64,000 bases of DNA from Alcaligenaceae bacterium. GTDB taxonomy: Bacteria > Pseudomonadota > Gammaproteobacteria > Burkholderiales > Burkholderiaceae_B. Positions within the stretch are counted from its first letter, which is position 1. Each line of letters begins with the position of its first letter. The DNA lies in assembly GCA_029265795.1 (NCBI GenBank), contig JAJUGV010000005.1, positions 1 to 64,000 of the forward strand, given 5' to 3'. Both the position numbers and the translations under genes were made by a program. Below the pieces are notes generated by a model that did no database searches, was not told the DNA's origin, and worked only from the letters and a program-made list of their open reading frames with translations. This document shows, in pieces, positions 8,625 to 17,319 of this stretch.

Positions 8625-9461
8625 TTAAGGTTCCAGCCCGTGGTACTTGCGGCCAAGTTCCAGCGTCGCCCTGAAGAACCCTTCCTTGCTGCCACAGTCG
8701 TAGCGTACCCCGTCGTACTGGACGCCGTAGACGCCGCGAGTCTGCATCAGGCCCGCGATCCCGTCAGTGAGCTGGATTTCCCCACCGACACCGGCTTGCG
8801 TCTGGCGCAGATGCTCGAAGATTTCAGGTTCAAGAATGTAGCGCCCCACCACTGCCAAATCTGATGGTGCGTCTGCCGGCGCGGGCTTTTCTACGATGCC
8901 TCGTACACGCGTTGTCTTGTCGTTGACCGGTTCGCCGGTAATGATTCCGTAGCGGTCTGAGTGTTCCGGCTCAATTCGCTGGATGGCCAGCACGCTGCCG
9001 TTATGTTCGTGTGCCGCCTCCACCAGCTGCTGTGTGACGGAGCCGCGCGAGTCAATAAGGTCGTCTGCCAGCAATACGGCGAACGGTTCGTTTCCGACGA
9101 TGGGCGCGGCGCACAGCACCGCGTGGCCGAGCCCCAGGGGTGCCGGCTGGCGGGTGTAAATGCAATTCACATGCGGCGGCAGTATGTTGCGTACGACCTC
9201 GAGCAGTGCCGACTTATTCTTGGCGGCGAGTTCTGCCTCTAGCTCTGGAATGGAGTCGAAGTGGTCTTCAATGGCTCGCTTGTTGCGACCCGTGACGAAG
9301 ATCAGGTCGGTGATGCCCGCGGCGACGGCCTCTTCGACCGCATACTGTATCAACGGCTTGTCGACGATCGGCAGCATTTCTTTGGGCATGGCTTTGGTGG
9401 CGGGCAGAAATCGGGTGCCGAGACCTGCCACGGGAAACACTGCTTTGCGTATGGGTTTCAT
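8625..9461 (-). CDS. galU: UTP--glucose-1-phosphate uridylyltransferase
   Basis: Makes UDP-glucose for polysaccharide and LPS synthesis. The 278-residue protein starts with the nucleotidyltransferase signature [20 protein letters not shown] and continues with [23 protein letters not shown] and [12 protein letters not shown]-type motifs of bacterial GalU. The ATG at 9461 is chosen because the conserved N-terminus begins within a few residues; the open frame upstream to 9545 is not conserved-looking. It faces waaA convergently, with 19 bases between the stops. Confidence 0.94.
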   Translation of the reverse strand: MKPIRKAVFPVAGLGTRFLPATKAMPKEMLPIVDKPLIQYAVEEAVAAGITDLIFVTGRNKRAIEDHFDSIPELEAELAAKNKSALLEVVRNILPPHVNCIYTRQPAPLGLGHAVLCAAPIVGNEPFAVLLADDLIDSRGSVTQQLVEAAHEHNGSVLAIQRIEPEHSDRYGIITGEPVNDKTTRVRGIVEKPAPADAPSDLAVVGRYILEPEIFEHLRQTQAGVGGEIQLTDGIAGLMQTRGVYGVQYDGVRYDCGSKEGFFRATLELGRKYHGLEP

Positions 9462-9647
9462 CGGTCGAGAGAGATCAAGAAAGAAGTGATGGTCAGGTAG
9501 ATAGGTGCCGCGCTGATAAGCAAGCACCATGCCGGATCTTTGCAAGGGCCATAATGTATCAAATCAGTGGTTTGAGTGCCGAGTTCGTGCTCCCCGGGCC
9601 GCCCGCGCTGGTTTACACTCCGCTTAACAGCATTTTTCCCGGCAGCC

Positions 9648-9860
9648 ATGCGTTTTCTCTTTTTTCTCGTATTACTGGCGAATGTGGTCGTGCTTGCATA
9701 CGGTCAGGGATTCATGGGGCCGCCGCCCAGCGAAGAAGGCCGCACACCGCGCCTGCTGTCAGAGCGTAACCAGCATATCGTAAAGTTCGGCGAAGCACGA
9801 CTCGCGAGAGCGGGCCAGCCGTCGGTCCCCGCCCCTGTCCAGCAATCTGCAGCCAAGTAA
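9648..9860 (+). CDS. Small single-pass membrane or exported protein, unknown
   Basis: A 70-residue protein starting MRFLFFLVLLANVVVLAYGQ, a strong hydrophobic segment that could be an anchor or signal, followed by a charged, Pro-rich tail (GPPPSEEGRTP) without known motifs. It converges on coaX with 13 bases between the stops. Small proteins of this kind beside birA-coaX occur in Bordetella-like genomes as far as I recall, which argues that it is a real gene. No function is known to me. Confidence 0.55.
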   Translation: MRFLFFLVLLANVVVLAYGQGFMGPPPSEEGRTPRLLSERNQHIVKFGEARLARAGQPSVPAPVQQSAAK

Positions 9861-9873
9861 ACTGCCGTTCCCT

Positions 9874-10713
9874 TCAGGCTGCAACCATTGCAGCCAGGCC
9901 ATCCAATACGGGGGCTTCCAGCCATTGCGGTGCAACCAACGGCATCTTCAGATCGGACTGAGCAAGCGCCAACCCATTGTTGACCTCATGTTCCACCAGC
10001 GGCCACCCCCCGCCGGTGCAATACAGTTGCGGTGCCACTCCAAGGCTGGCTACCGCGCATCGCCATTGCCGGATGACGGCACCCGCCTGAGCTGCGGCAA
10101 TACCGGTCGTGATCGCGCTATGTGTGTTGCGAGGGAAAGCCGTACTATCCCCCTCTGCGTAAGGCAGACCTGCAGTACCGCTGGCTAGAGAACGGCGCAT
10201 TAGTTCCGGGCCGGGCAAAATGACGCCGCCTTCGAAGCGCCGTGTTGAAGCTGCCGACCCATGCGAAGCGGCGGTAGCCGCGGAAGGGCTCAAAGGGCCC
10301 AGCGTATCGATGGTTGTTGCCGTGCCGAAACTTGCCAGTATGGCCGCCTGTTCGGTGTGCCTGCTCAGGCCGATCAGTGAAATCCAGCGATCATTGCCCA
10401 GCTGCCCGGGCTCGTCGTACAGGTTCATAATGCCGGCGGCGCTTTCACTGCTGCGCAGCCATCGCAGTGGAATGTTGCGCCGAGTTAAGACTCTTTCGAG
10501 CATGGCGTTTAAGTGCGAGCCTGCGACGCTCACGCCCAGCGCAGCATTCGGAACCCGAGGCAGTTGATCCAGCCACGCCTCGAGTCGGCCCAGTTCCGCG
10601 TGAGGCAGAGCCAATGTCTGGGGTTCGCGTCGGGAATGCCCCTCGCGCAGCCAGCCAAACTTTACCCGGGTATTGCCGGCGTCGACCAGCAGCACCGTGC
10701 TCGTGTTCTTCAT
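9874..10713 (-). CDS. coaX: Type III pantothenate kinase (Baf family)
   Basis: Phosphorylates pantothenate, the first step of coenzyme A synthesis; the Bordetella homologue was first described as Bvg accessory factor (Baf). The 279 residues open with the ASKHA phosphate-1 motif LLVDAGNTRVKFGW (residues 8-21). GNDRWISLIG and FGTATTIDTLG follow in the middle, then GGVILPG. The start codon overlaps the birA stop by four bases, so the two are translationally coupled. The gene lacks any DNA-binding motif. Confidence 0.9.
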   Translation of the reverse strand: MKNTSTVLLVDAGNTRVKFGWLREGHSRREPQTLALPHAELGRLEAWLDQLPRVPNAALGVSVAGSHLNAMLERVLTRRNIPLRWLRSSESAAGIMNLYDEPGQLGNDRWISLIGLSRHTEQAAILASFGTATTIDTLGPLSPSAATAASHGSAASTRRFEGGVILPGPELMRRSLASGTAGLPYAEGDSTAFPRNTHSAITTGIAAAQAGAVIRQWRCAVASLGVAPQLYCTGGGWPLVEHEVNNGLALAQSDLKMPLVAPQWLEAPVLDGLAAMVAA

Positions 10714-11573
10714 GTCATTCTCGCCGAGACTTCGCCCACCGACACCGCGTGTTCACCCGCGGCGTTGCGCAGCAATAACTGGCCGTTTTCGTTCACCCCT
10801 GCTGCGTTGCCGCTGCACACAATGCGGTCATTGTCGATGATGTCGATCCGCTGCCCGACCAGCCCGTCCACCTTGGAATAGCGCTCAGGAAGTCCGGTGA
10901 ACCCCTCTGTCGTAATTGCGCTCAGGTTTTCGTACCATGCCCTGGCAATACGCATCACTATGACTTCGGGTCGTACACGTGAGGCGGCACTGTCCGCCCT
11001 GGCCACTTCGGACCAGTCGGCAATGCGTCGATTCAGCGAGGTGCTTAAGGCGCGGGCATCATCCAGATTGATACCTATGCCCAGAATCGCTACATGATGA
11101 TCTGCAGTCAGACGGGCGGTGCCCGCCCGTGTTGCTTCAACCAGAATGCCGGCCAGCTTGGCAAAGCGCCATTGCACGTCGTTGGGCCACTTCATTGTGA
11201 GTAAGGGGCGGTTCGAGGCGGTGAGAAGCCCGCGCAATGTCTCAGTTGCCACCAGTCCTGCGTACGGGGATAGCGTGGCCAGCCGGGCCGGCGGGAGAAA
11301 AACGTCAAAGGCGCACGAAAACATCAGATTCGCGCCGGAGCGATTCTGCCAGCTGCGTCCGGCTCGCCCGCGGCCGCGTTCCTGCAAATGGGCCCCCAAC
11401 AGCCATGGACGGGCGAGGGTGCCGGCTTCGGCACGGGCGCGCTGCAGCAGGTCGGCATTGGTAGAGGTTGTTCGGCCTACCCACTCGATGCTGCGAAATT
11501 CCGGCAATCCCTGCTGAAGCAAGGATTGCATGCGCTCAGGCATGGGCAGGGGCAATTGAGGCAAGGATGGCAT
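10710..11573 (-). CDS. birA: Biotin--[acetyl-CoA-carboxylase] ligase
   Basis: Activates biotin with ATP and attaches it to the carboxyl-carrier protein. The 287 residues contain the catalytic glycine-rich loop GRGRAGRSWQNRSGANL, KWPNDV with the biotin-contacting Lys, and the C-terminal SH3-like domain (LVGQRIDIIDNDRIVCSGNAAG). The N-terminus is only about 30 residues before the catalytic core, so the winged-helix repressor domain of E. coli BirA is absent and the protein is probably an enzyme only. First gene of the birA-coaX pair. Confidence 0.92.
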   Translation of the reverse strand: MPSLPQLPLPMPERMQSLLQQGLPEFRSIEWVGRTTSTNADLLQRARAEAGTLARPWLLGAHLQERGRGRAGRSWQNRSGANLMFSCAFDVFLPPARLATLSPYAGLVATETLRGLLTASNRPLLTMKWPNDVQWRFAKLAGILVEATRAGTARLTADHHVAILGIGINLDDARALSTSLNRRIADWSEVARADSAASRVRPEVIVMRIARAWYENLSAITTEGFTGLPERYSKVDGLVGQRIDIIDNDRIVCSGNAAGVNENGQLLLRNAAGEHAVSVGEVSARMT

Positions 11574-11630
11574 GCAGTTCAGATGGGTGTCGTAAAATGC
11601 TTCGGTCCCCGTTATAACTCATTTGGAAAT

Positions 11631-12305
11631 ATGCAGGTCCGCACAGAAATCCTTTCCTTTGACGGCGAGGCCGGCAGCATCGAATGTGCCCTAGATCGCC
11701 CCGGCGGCGACGTACGCGGCTGGGCCTTGGTGCTTCATCCCCACCCCTTGCATGGCGGTACGCGCGACAACAAGGTCGTCACCACCATAGCGCGCGCCTG
11801 CGTCGAGCACGGCCTGGCTGCATTGCGCCCTAACTTTCGAGGCGTGGGCGGCTCTGGGGGCGAGTTTGACCATGCGCGCGGCGAAACCGCCGACATGGTC
11901 GCGGTGGTCGATCAGTTTCAACAACGTTTCCCCCAAGTCGCAGCCGGCTTATGGGTAATGGCGGGCTTCTCCTTTGGTACATCGGTGGCGGCACAGGTAT
12001 ATTCTGAGTTAGCCGCGCAGTCGCTGCGTACACCTGACCGCCTGATACTCACCGGTAGTGCCGTTGAGCGTTTTCGACACCGCGACGTTACCGTGCCTAA
12101 CGACACGCTACTGATTCATGGTGAAGCCGACGAAGTCGTACCCCTGTCGGAAGCCATGGAGTTTGCCCGCGGCGCCAGCCTGCCTATGGTGGTAATGCCG
12201 GATGCCGGCCACTTCTTCCATGGCAGGCTGTTGGTGTTGCGTGCTCTTGTGCAACAAAGCCTGCGGGCCTTACCCGAACCAATTTATACCGATGACATCC
12301 CGTAA
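11631..12305 (+). CDS. Alpha/beta-hydrolase, KANL3/Tex30-dienelactone-like family
   Basis: A 224-residue cytoplasmic hydrolase. ALVLHPHPLHGGTRDNKVV marks the oxyanion-loop region, FRGVGGSGG follows, and MAGFSFGTSVAA is the nucleophile elbow (Gly-Phe-Ser-Phe-Gly). GEADEVVPL carries the acid residue and DAGHFFHG the catalytic His. This is the pattern of the COG2945 family; substrate is unknown. The ATG at 11631 follows GGAA, and the gene overlaps the start of the D-Ala-D-Ala carboxypeptidase gene by 14 bases. The open frame upstream to 11388 runs antisense to birA and is not counted. Confidence 0.85.
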   Translation: MQVRTEILSFDGEAGSIECALDRPGGDVRGWALVLHPHPLHGGTRDNKVVTTIARACVEHGLAALRPNFRGVGGSGGEFDHARGETADMVAVVDQFQQRFPQVAAGLWVMAGFSFGTSVAAQVYSELAAQSLRTPDRLILTGSAVERFRHRDVTVPNDTLLIHGEADEVVPLSEAMEFARGASLPMVVMPDAGHFFHGRLLVLRALVQQSLRALPEPIYTDDIP

Positions 12306-13515
12306 ACGTACTATCTACACATCCATATCAGCCCTCGCAGGTGCGTTGGCTTTGGCCACCGCCTCCTTCCTTTCACATGCCCAAGACGGCTCTGCCGCGC
12401 TAGCTTCCGCCGCCACGCCGGCGACGGTGGCCATGGTCGGCGATCTCTCCAGCGTGCCTGCACCCGTCCTTGGTGCGCGTGCATGGCTGAGCCTGGACAT
12501 GAATAGCGGTCAGGTCATTGCAGCACACAATCTCGACGAGCGCATCGAGCCGGCCTCCCTGACCAAGATCATGGCGGCCTACCTGGTGTTCGAGGCCCTG
12601 GAAAGCGGTCGGCTCACCCTGGAGCAGACGGTACATGTGTCCGAAAACGCCTGGCGCACTGAAGGCTCGCGCATGTTCATCAAGCCCAACTCACAGGTGT
12701 CTGTGCACGACCTCCTGCAAGGGATGATCGTTCAATCAGGTAATGATTCCACGGTTGCGCTGGCAGAGGCTATTGCGGGCAGTGAGTCCGCTTTCGTGGC
12801 ACTCATGAACGAAGAGGCCGCTCGCCAGGGGCTCACTAATACGAATTTCATGAATTCGCCCGGCTTGCCGCACGACGATCACCTGACTACGGTGCGTGAC
12901 ATGGGTACATTGGCGGCCAACCTCATAAACCGCTTCCCGCAGTACCTGCACTACTACAGTCAGAAGGAATACACCTACAACAATATCAAGCAGAACAACC
13001 GCAATCGGCTGCTGTGGGCCGACAGCACGGTGGATGGTCTGAAGACCGGCCACACGAAGTCGGCGGGATATTGCCTGATTGCGACTGCACAGCGTGACGG
13101 CAGGCGTGTGCTGACCGTCCTGGTGGGGGCTGCCAGCGATTCGGCTCGTGCAGAGAACAGCCTCAAGTTGCTGAACTGGAGCTTCCAGAACTTCGATACG
13201 GTCAAACTCTACGACAACGAGCGTGCCATGGTGACGGCGCGTGTGTGGGAGGGCGAAGCCGAAACCGTCGGCCTGGGCTCTAACACTCCGGTATGGGTCA
13301 CGGTTCCACGTGGTAAGGCCGATCAGGTGCGCCCCGTGGCGCAATATCAGCAACCTCTGATTGCGCCGCTGACAAAGGGCGCCAGAGTGGGTGATGTGTC
13401 GCTATCCATGGACGGGCACGTGCTGCGCACCGAATCGCTGCACGTCCTGGCCGATGTGGCACAGGCCGGCATCTTCGGCCGTATCTTTGACAAGATCCGC
13501 CTGCTCTTTGAGTGA
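12292..13515 (+). CDS. dacC: D-alanyl-D-alanine carboxypeptidase (PBP5/6 type)
   Basis: Trims the terminal D-Ala from peptidoglycan pentapeptides in the periplasm. The 407-residue precursor has a signal peptide ending near SHAQDG (about residue 30). The three penicillin-binding motifs are intact: SLTK (89-92), SGN (149-151) and KTG (251-253). A C-terminal PBP5 beta domain follows, and a terminal helix (GIFGRIFDKIRLLFE) suits membrane attachment. The start overlaps the hydrolase gene. The dacC-dat-ybeD-lipB order is conserved in related bacteria. The symbol dacC versus dacA is a naming choice. Confidence 0.93.
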   Translation: MTSRKRTIYTSISALAGALALATASFLSHAQDGSAALASAATPATVAMVGDLSSVPAPVLGARAWLSLDMNSGQVIAAHNLDERIEPASLTKIMAAYLVFEALESGRLTLEQTVHVSENAWRTEGSRMFIKPNSQVSVHDLLQGMIVQSGNDSTVALAEAIAGSESAFVALMNEEAARQGLTNTNFMNSPGLPHDDHLTTVRDMGTLAANLINRFPQYLHYYSQKEYTYNNIKQNNRNRLLWADSTVDGLKTGHTKSAGYCLIATAQRDGRRVLTVLVGAASDSARAENSLKLLNWSFQNFDTVKLYDNERAMVTARVWEGEAETVGLGSNTPVWVTVPRGKADQVRPVAQYQQPLIAPLTKGARVGDVSLSMDGHVLRTESLHVLADVAQAGIFGRIFDKIRLLFE

Positions 13516-13525
13516 CGCCCACACC

Positions 13526-14389
13526 ATGATCCCGAACGTTGACAACGATAGTCTGGTCTACCTGAACGGCGAACGCGTCCGGTTGCGCGACGCTAAAGTG
13601 TCGGTGCTTGACCGTGGCTTCATCTTTGGTGACGGCGTCTACGACGTCGTGCCTGCTTACGATGGCAAGCCTCTGCGTATGCACGCGCATCTTGCCCGGC
13701 TGGAGCGCAGTCTGGAGGCGGTGCGCATACCTTGCGACCTGACGCGCGCCGATTGGGAACGCATCGTTCTGGAACTGATCGAAGGTTCGGGTCTGGCGGA
13801 TTGCGTGGTGTATATCCAGGTCACGCGCGGGGTGGCCCGGCGTGACCATGCTTTTCCAGAGGGCGTGGAACCCACTGTTTTTTGCATGGTCTCACCATTC
13901 ACACGGCCCGACGAGCGCTTACGCCAACAAGGCCTGAGCGCCGTTTCGCTGCCCGATGAACGGTGGCTGCGCTGCAATATTAAATCGGTCTCACTGTTAG
14001 GTAACGTCTTGGCGCGACAGGCGGCGATCGACGCAGGCGTCGACGATGTGATCCAGTTTCGTGACGGTCACCTCACTGAAGGCTCGGCGGCGAATATCTG
14101 GGTCGTTCGTAACGGCACCCTGCTGGCGCCGCCGCGTGACGAGCTCATACTAGAGGGCATACGTTATGGCCTGATGGAAGAGCTGGCCGATCGCTGCGGT
14201 ATCCCCTTTGAAGCACGGCCCGTGACCGAAGCCGAAGTCGCTTCTGCCGACGAGCTGATGTTGACATCCGCCACCAAGGAAGTGCTGCCGATCACCCGCT
14301 ATAACGGCCAAGCCGTTGGAAGCGGCCTGCCGGGTCCGGTATATGCCCGTCTGAGGGCAGCCTACGATGCGGTGATTGCCGCACTTTGA
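13526..14389 (+). CDS. dat: D-amino-acid aminotransferase, PLP fold type IV
   Basis: Interconverts D-alanine and D-glutamate with their 2-oxo acids, linking to wall precursor supply. The 287 residues show the class IV pattern: SVLDRGFIFGDGVYDVVPAY near the N-terminus, the PLP-binding Lys in LRCNIKSVSLLGNVLARQ, and the C-terminal EGSAANIWVV and ADELMLTSATKEVLPIT. Branched-chain aminotransferases share this fold, so specificity is inferred from the neighbouring dacC. The start is ten bases after the dacC stop. Confidence 0.88.
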   Translation: MIPNVDNDSLVYLNGERVRLRDAKVSVLDRGFIFGDGVYDVVPAYDGKPLRMHAHLARLERSLEAVRIPCDLTRADWERIVLELIEGSGLADCVVYIQVTRGVARRDHAFPEGVEPTVFCMVSPFTRPDERLRQQGLSAVSLPDERWLRCNIKSVSLLGNVLARQAAIDAGVDDVIQFRDGHLTEGSAANIWVVRNGTLLAPPRDELILEGIRYGLMEELADRCGIPFEARPVTEAEVASADELMLTSATKEVLPITRYNGQAVGSGLPGPVYARLRAAYDAVIAAL

Positions 14390-14390
14390 C

Positions 14391-14666
14391 ATGAAAGAGA
14401 TACCGCCTGAAGAGTCCCTGATTGAGTACCCTTGTGATTTTCCCATCAAGGTAATGGGGAAGTCCCATCCCGAGTTCGCGCAAATTCTGACCGAAGTCGT
14501 GTTGCGTCATGATCCCGGCTTCGATCCTGCCTCCGTCGAAATGCGCGCCAGCAAAAGTGGCAACTATCTGAGTGTGACCTTCACCGTGAGGGCGACTTCG
14601 CGTGAACAGCTCGATGCACTGTATCGCAGCCTGCATGGGCATCCGCTGGTCAGCGTTGTTCTCTAG
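14391..14666 (+). CDS. ybeD: DUF493 family protein (YbeD)
   Basis: A 91-residue cytoplasmic protein of the YbeD family, recognised by [19 protein letters not shown] and the C-terminal [20 protein letters not shown], an alpha/beta ferredoxin-like fold similar to amino-acid-sensing ACT-type domains. The family sits beside lipB across beta- and gammaproteobacteria, and its role is unsettled. The ATG at 14391 lies one base after the dat stop, so coupling is likely. Confidence 0.88.
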   Translation: MKEIPPEESLIEYPCDFPIKVMGKSHPEFAQILTEVVLRHDPGFDPASVEMRASKSGNYLSVTFTVRATSREQLDALYRSLHGHPLVSVVL

Positions 14667-14683
14667 CGGTGCCGGGCAGGAAT

Positions 14684-15340
14684 ATGCAATACCGTTGGTT
14701 GCCTCCGCGTGTGCCGTACGTACCTGTGTGGGAGGCGATGCGCGAGTTCACCGAAACAAGAACCGAATCCACGCCCGATGAAATCTGGTTGGTGGAGCAT
14801 GCGCCTGTTTATACGTTGGGTCAGGCCGGCAAGCCAGAGCATTTGTTGAATCCCGGCGATATCGAAGTGGTGCAGTGCGACCGCGGAGGCCAGGTGACCT
14901 ATCACGGGCCGGGGCAGGTGGTGGCGTATTGTCTGTTCGATCTCAAGCGCCATGGGATCTTCGTCAAAGAGTATGTGGCCAGACTTGAAGACGTCATCAT
15001 CGCCACATTGGCGGACTTCGGCGTGCCGGATGCGCGCCGCATGGAGGGTGCGCCGGGGGTATATGTGCCCTATGATGAGAGTCGGGGCGGCTACGATCCG
15101 CAAGGTGAGCAGCTGGCAAAGATCGCCGCTCTGGGCATCAAGCTGCGTTACGGAAGGGCCTATCATGGCCTGGCCTTGAATGTGGATATGGATCTCGCCC
15201 CATTTGGCGGCATCAATCCCTGTGGTTACCAAGGGATGCCCACGGTCGACTTGCGCCGTTGCGGGGTCAGTACCTCAGTGCAGCAGGTTGGCGAGCGGCT
15301 GGCCACGCGTCTGCAAGCCACATTTCATCACGACACATAA
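14684..15340 (+). CDS. lipB: Octanoyltransferase
   Basis: Moves octanoate from acyl carrier protein to lipoyl domains, the first step of lipoate synthesis. The 218 residues include [11 protein letters not shown] (67-77), the catalytic Lys146 in [14 protein letters not shown] and the acyl-accepting Cys180 in [13 protein letters not shown] at 14684 preceded by a GGCAGGA element is preferred to a GTG 15 bases upstream. Its partner lipA lies downstream, separated by an enoyl-CoA hydratase gene. Confidence 0.95.
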   Translation: MQYRWLPPRVPYVPVWEAMREFTETRTESTPDEIWLVEHAPVYTLGQAGKPEHLLNPGDIEVVQCDRGGQVTYHGPGQVVAYCLFDLKRHGIFVKEYVARLEDVIIATLADFGVPDARRMEGAPGVYVPYDESRGGYDPQGEQLAKIAALGIKLRYGRAYHGLALNVDMDLAPFGGINPCGYQGMPTVDLRRCGVSTSVQQVGERLATRLQATFHHDT

Positions 15341-15350
15341 AGGAGACGTC

Positions 15351-16136
15351 ATGGATATGTCGGAAGCACCCGTCATCAGCCGGCTCGCTCAAGGGGTGTT
15401 GACCCTCACGTTGAACCGCCCGAGTCAGTTCAATGCTTTGTCCGAAGAAGTGCTGACGGCTTTACAAGGCGCGTTCGACCATGCGGCGGCGGATGACACC
15501 CTGTCCTGCGTGGTGCTGGCCGCTACAGGGCGTGCGTTTTGCGCCGGCCATGACCTCAAGCAGATGCAGGCCAACCGCGACCACGAATACTATCTGCAGC
15601 TATTTCAGCAGTGTGGCCGGCTGATGCAGTCTATTGTGAACTTTCCCGTTCCCGTCATCGCCAAGGTGCAGGGCGTGGCAACGGCCGCGGGTTGTCAATT
15701 GGTGGCCAGCTGCGACTTGGCCGTAGCCGCCGACACCGCCAAGTTCGCCGTATCGGGTATCAATGTCGGCTTGTTCTGTTCCACCCCCGCGGTGGCGCTG
15801 TCACGTAATGTGTCTGCCAAGCAGGCGTTCGAAATGCTGATCACCGGCGAATTCATCAGCGCAGAGCAGGCGGTTGCAAGCGGGCTGATTAACCGTGTCG
15901 CTCCCGCGAACGAACTTGATGCCGCCGTGGACGCCTTGGTGACATCCATTTGTGAAAAGAGTCCGGTGGCGGTGCGCACCGGCAAGGCGATGTTCCACAG
16001 GCAGCGCGCTATGGCGCTGCCTGACGCCTACGACTTCGCAGCCCGAACTATGGCGCGCAACATGATGGCCGACGATGTGCTCGAAGGCATCGACGCCTTC
16101 ATCAACAAGCGCCCGCCGGTCTGGAAAGGCCGTTGA
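15351..16136 (+). CDS. Enoyl-CoA hydratase/isomerase family protein
   Basis: A 261-residue crotonase-fold protein. TLNRPSQFNALSEEV opens the fold, ATGRAFCAGHDLKQM forms the first half of the oxyanion hole, and KVQGVATAAGCQLVASCDL contains the second. The residue after the central AGC is Gln where the hydratase Glu is usual, so the reaction may differ from crotonyl hydration. A strong AGGAGA lies six bases before the start. It sits between lipB and lipA, where related genomes usually have none. Confidence 0.85.
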   Translation: MDMSEAPVISRLAQGVLTLTLNRPSQFNALSEEVLTALQGAFDHAAADDTLSCVVLAATGRAFCAGHDLKQMQANRDHEYYLQLFQQCGRLMQSIVNFPVPVIAKVQGVATAAGCQLVASCDLAVAADTAKFAVSGINVGLFCSTPAVALSRNVSAKQAFEMLITGEFISAEQAVASGLINRVAPANELDAAVDALVTSICEKSPVAVRTGKAMFHRQRAMALPDAYDFAARTMARNMMADDVLEGIDAFINKRPPVWKGR

Positions 16137-16209
16137 TCTATAAGGGCATTACTCGCCGTTTGACTTGGCACGTTAAAATGCTCTTAAACACCCGATAGCC
16201 AGGAATTTT

Positions 16210-17217
16210 ATGTCCACACCCAATGAGCAGGCCGCCGAGCGCAAACCTACGGTGCGCCCGGCCGCTTATGATCCAAACGCCAAGCAAAAGTCAGCAGACA
16301 AGACCTCCCGTCTGCCCATCAAGATCGTTCAGACTGAACGTCTGAAAAAGCCTGAATGGATACGGGTGAAGGCGGCGGCTCCCGGTTCGCGCTTCCATGA
16401 CATCAAGCGCATTCTGCGCGAGAACAACATGTTTACGGTATGCGAAGAAGCATCCTGCCCCAATATCGGCGAATGCTTTGGCAAGGGCACCGCCACCTTC
16501 ATGATCATGGGCGACAAATGCACCCGGCGATGCCCCTTCTGTGACGTCGGCCACGGCCGGCCAGACCCGCTTGATCCCAACGAACCCGCCAATCTGGCCC
16601 GCAGCATCGGCGCCATGCGGCTTTCGTATGTGGTGATCACCTCCGTTGATCGAGACGATCTGCGCGACGGCGGTGCAGCCCACTTCGCAGAATGTATTCG
16701 CGAAGTTCGCCACCATTCACCGCAGACCCGCATCGAGGTTTTAGTGCCCGATTTTCGTGGTCGCTTGCAGCGCGCGCTCGATATCTTCAAGGTGGAACCG
16801 CCCGATGTCATGAATCACAACCTGGAAACGGTGCCAAGGCTGTATAAGCAGGCGCGTCCCGGTGCCGACTACATGCATTCCCTCAAACTCCTGAAGGAGT
16901 TCAAGGAATTGTGCCCAGACGTCCCCACCAAGTCGGGGCTGATGGTCGGCTTGGGGGAAACCGACGAAGAAATTCTCGAAGTCATGCGCGATATGCGAGA
17001 CCACGGCATCGAGATGCTCACTATCGGTCAATACCTGCAACCTTCGGCGCATCACCTGCCCGTGTTGCGTTACGTGCACCCCGACACTTTCAAGATGTTC
17101 GAGCGCGAAGCCTATGCCATGGGCTTTACCCACGCCGCTGTGGGCGCCATGGTGCGGTCTTCTTACCACGCCGACGAACAGGCTCACGCGGCAGGTTTCA
17201 ACCCCGCTACGGCCTAA
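16210..17217 (+). CDS. lipA: Lipoyl synthase (radical SAM)
   Basis: Inserts two sulfurs into protein-bound octanoyl groups. The 335-residue protein has both iron-sulfur motifs: the auxiliary cluster Cys78, Cys83, Cys89 ([12 protein letters not shown]) and the radical SAM Cys104, Cys108, Cys111 (CTRRCPFC). The C-terminal Arg-Ser-Ser-Tyr of the family is present ([11 protein letters not shown]). AGGA lies five bases before the ATG. The 73-base gap after the hydratase gene contains A/T-rich hexamers that could form a weak promoter. Confidence 0.97.
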   Translation: MSTPNEQAAERKPTVRPAAYDPNAKQKSADKTSRLPIKIVQTERLKKPEWIRVKAAAPGSRFHDIKRILRENNMFTVCEEASCPNIGECFGKGTATFMIMGDKCTRRCPFCDVGHGRPDPLDPNEPANLARSIGAMRLSYVVITSVDRDDLRDGGAAHFAECIREVRHHSPQTRIEVLVPDFRGRLQRALDIFKVEPPDVMNHNLETVPRLYKQARPGADYMHSLKLLKEFKELCPDVPTKSGLMVGLGETDEEILEVMRDMRDHGIEMLTIGQYLQPSAHHLPVLRYVHPDTFKMFEREAYAMGFTHAAVGAMVRSSYHADEQAHAAGFNPATA

Positions 17218-17264
17218 TCAATCCGTAACGCCCTGCATTGCGCTCCAGGCGGATCGCGTGTAAA

Positions 17265-17289
17265 CAGCGTAAGGACAGTCTTTACGCTG
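17265..17289 (+). other. Inverted repeat between lipA and pntAA
   Basis: An 8-bp perfect stem (CAGCGTAA and TTACGCTG, extended by a G-T pair) with a short loop that itself contains GAC/GTC. It lies 48 bases after the lipA stop and 31 bases before pntAA. No T-run follows, so it may be a leader structure, a protein site or a rho-assisted end rather than an intrinsic terminator. Confidence 0.4.
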
Positions 17290-17319
17290 GTTGCTCGCTC
17301 GTGACGACAGGAGTCGGAT

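Noticed and set aside
12736-13353. 205-residue minus-strand open frame inside dacC
   Set aside because: Antisense shadow of a gene with all three penicillin-binding motifs.
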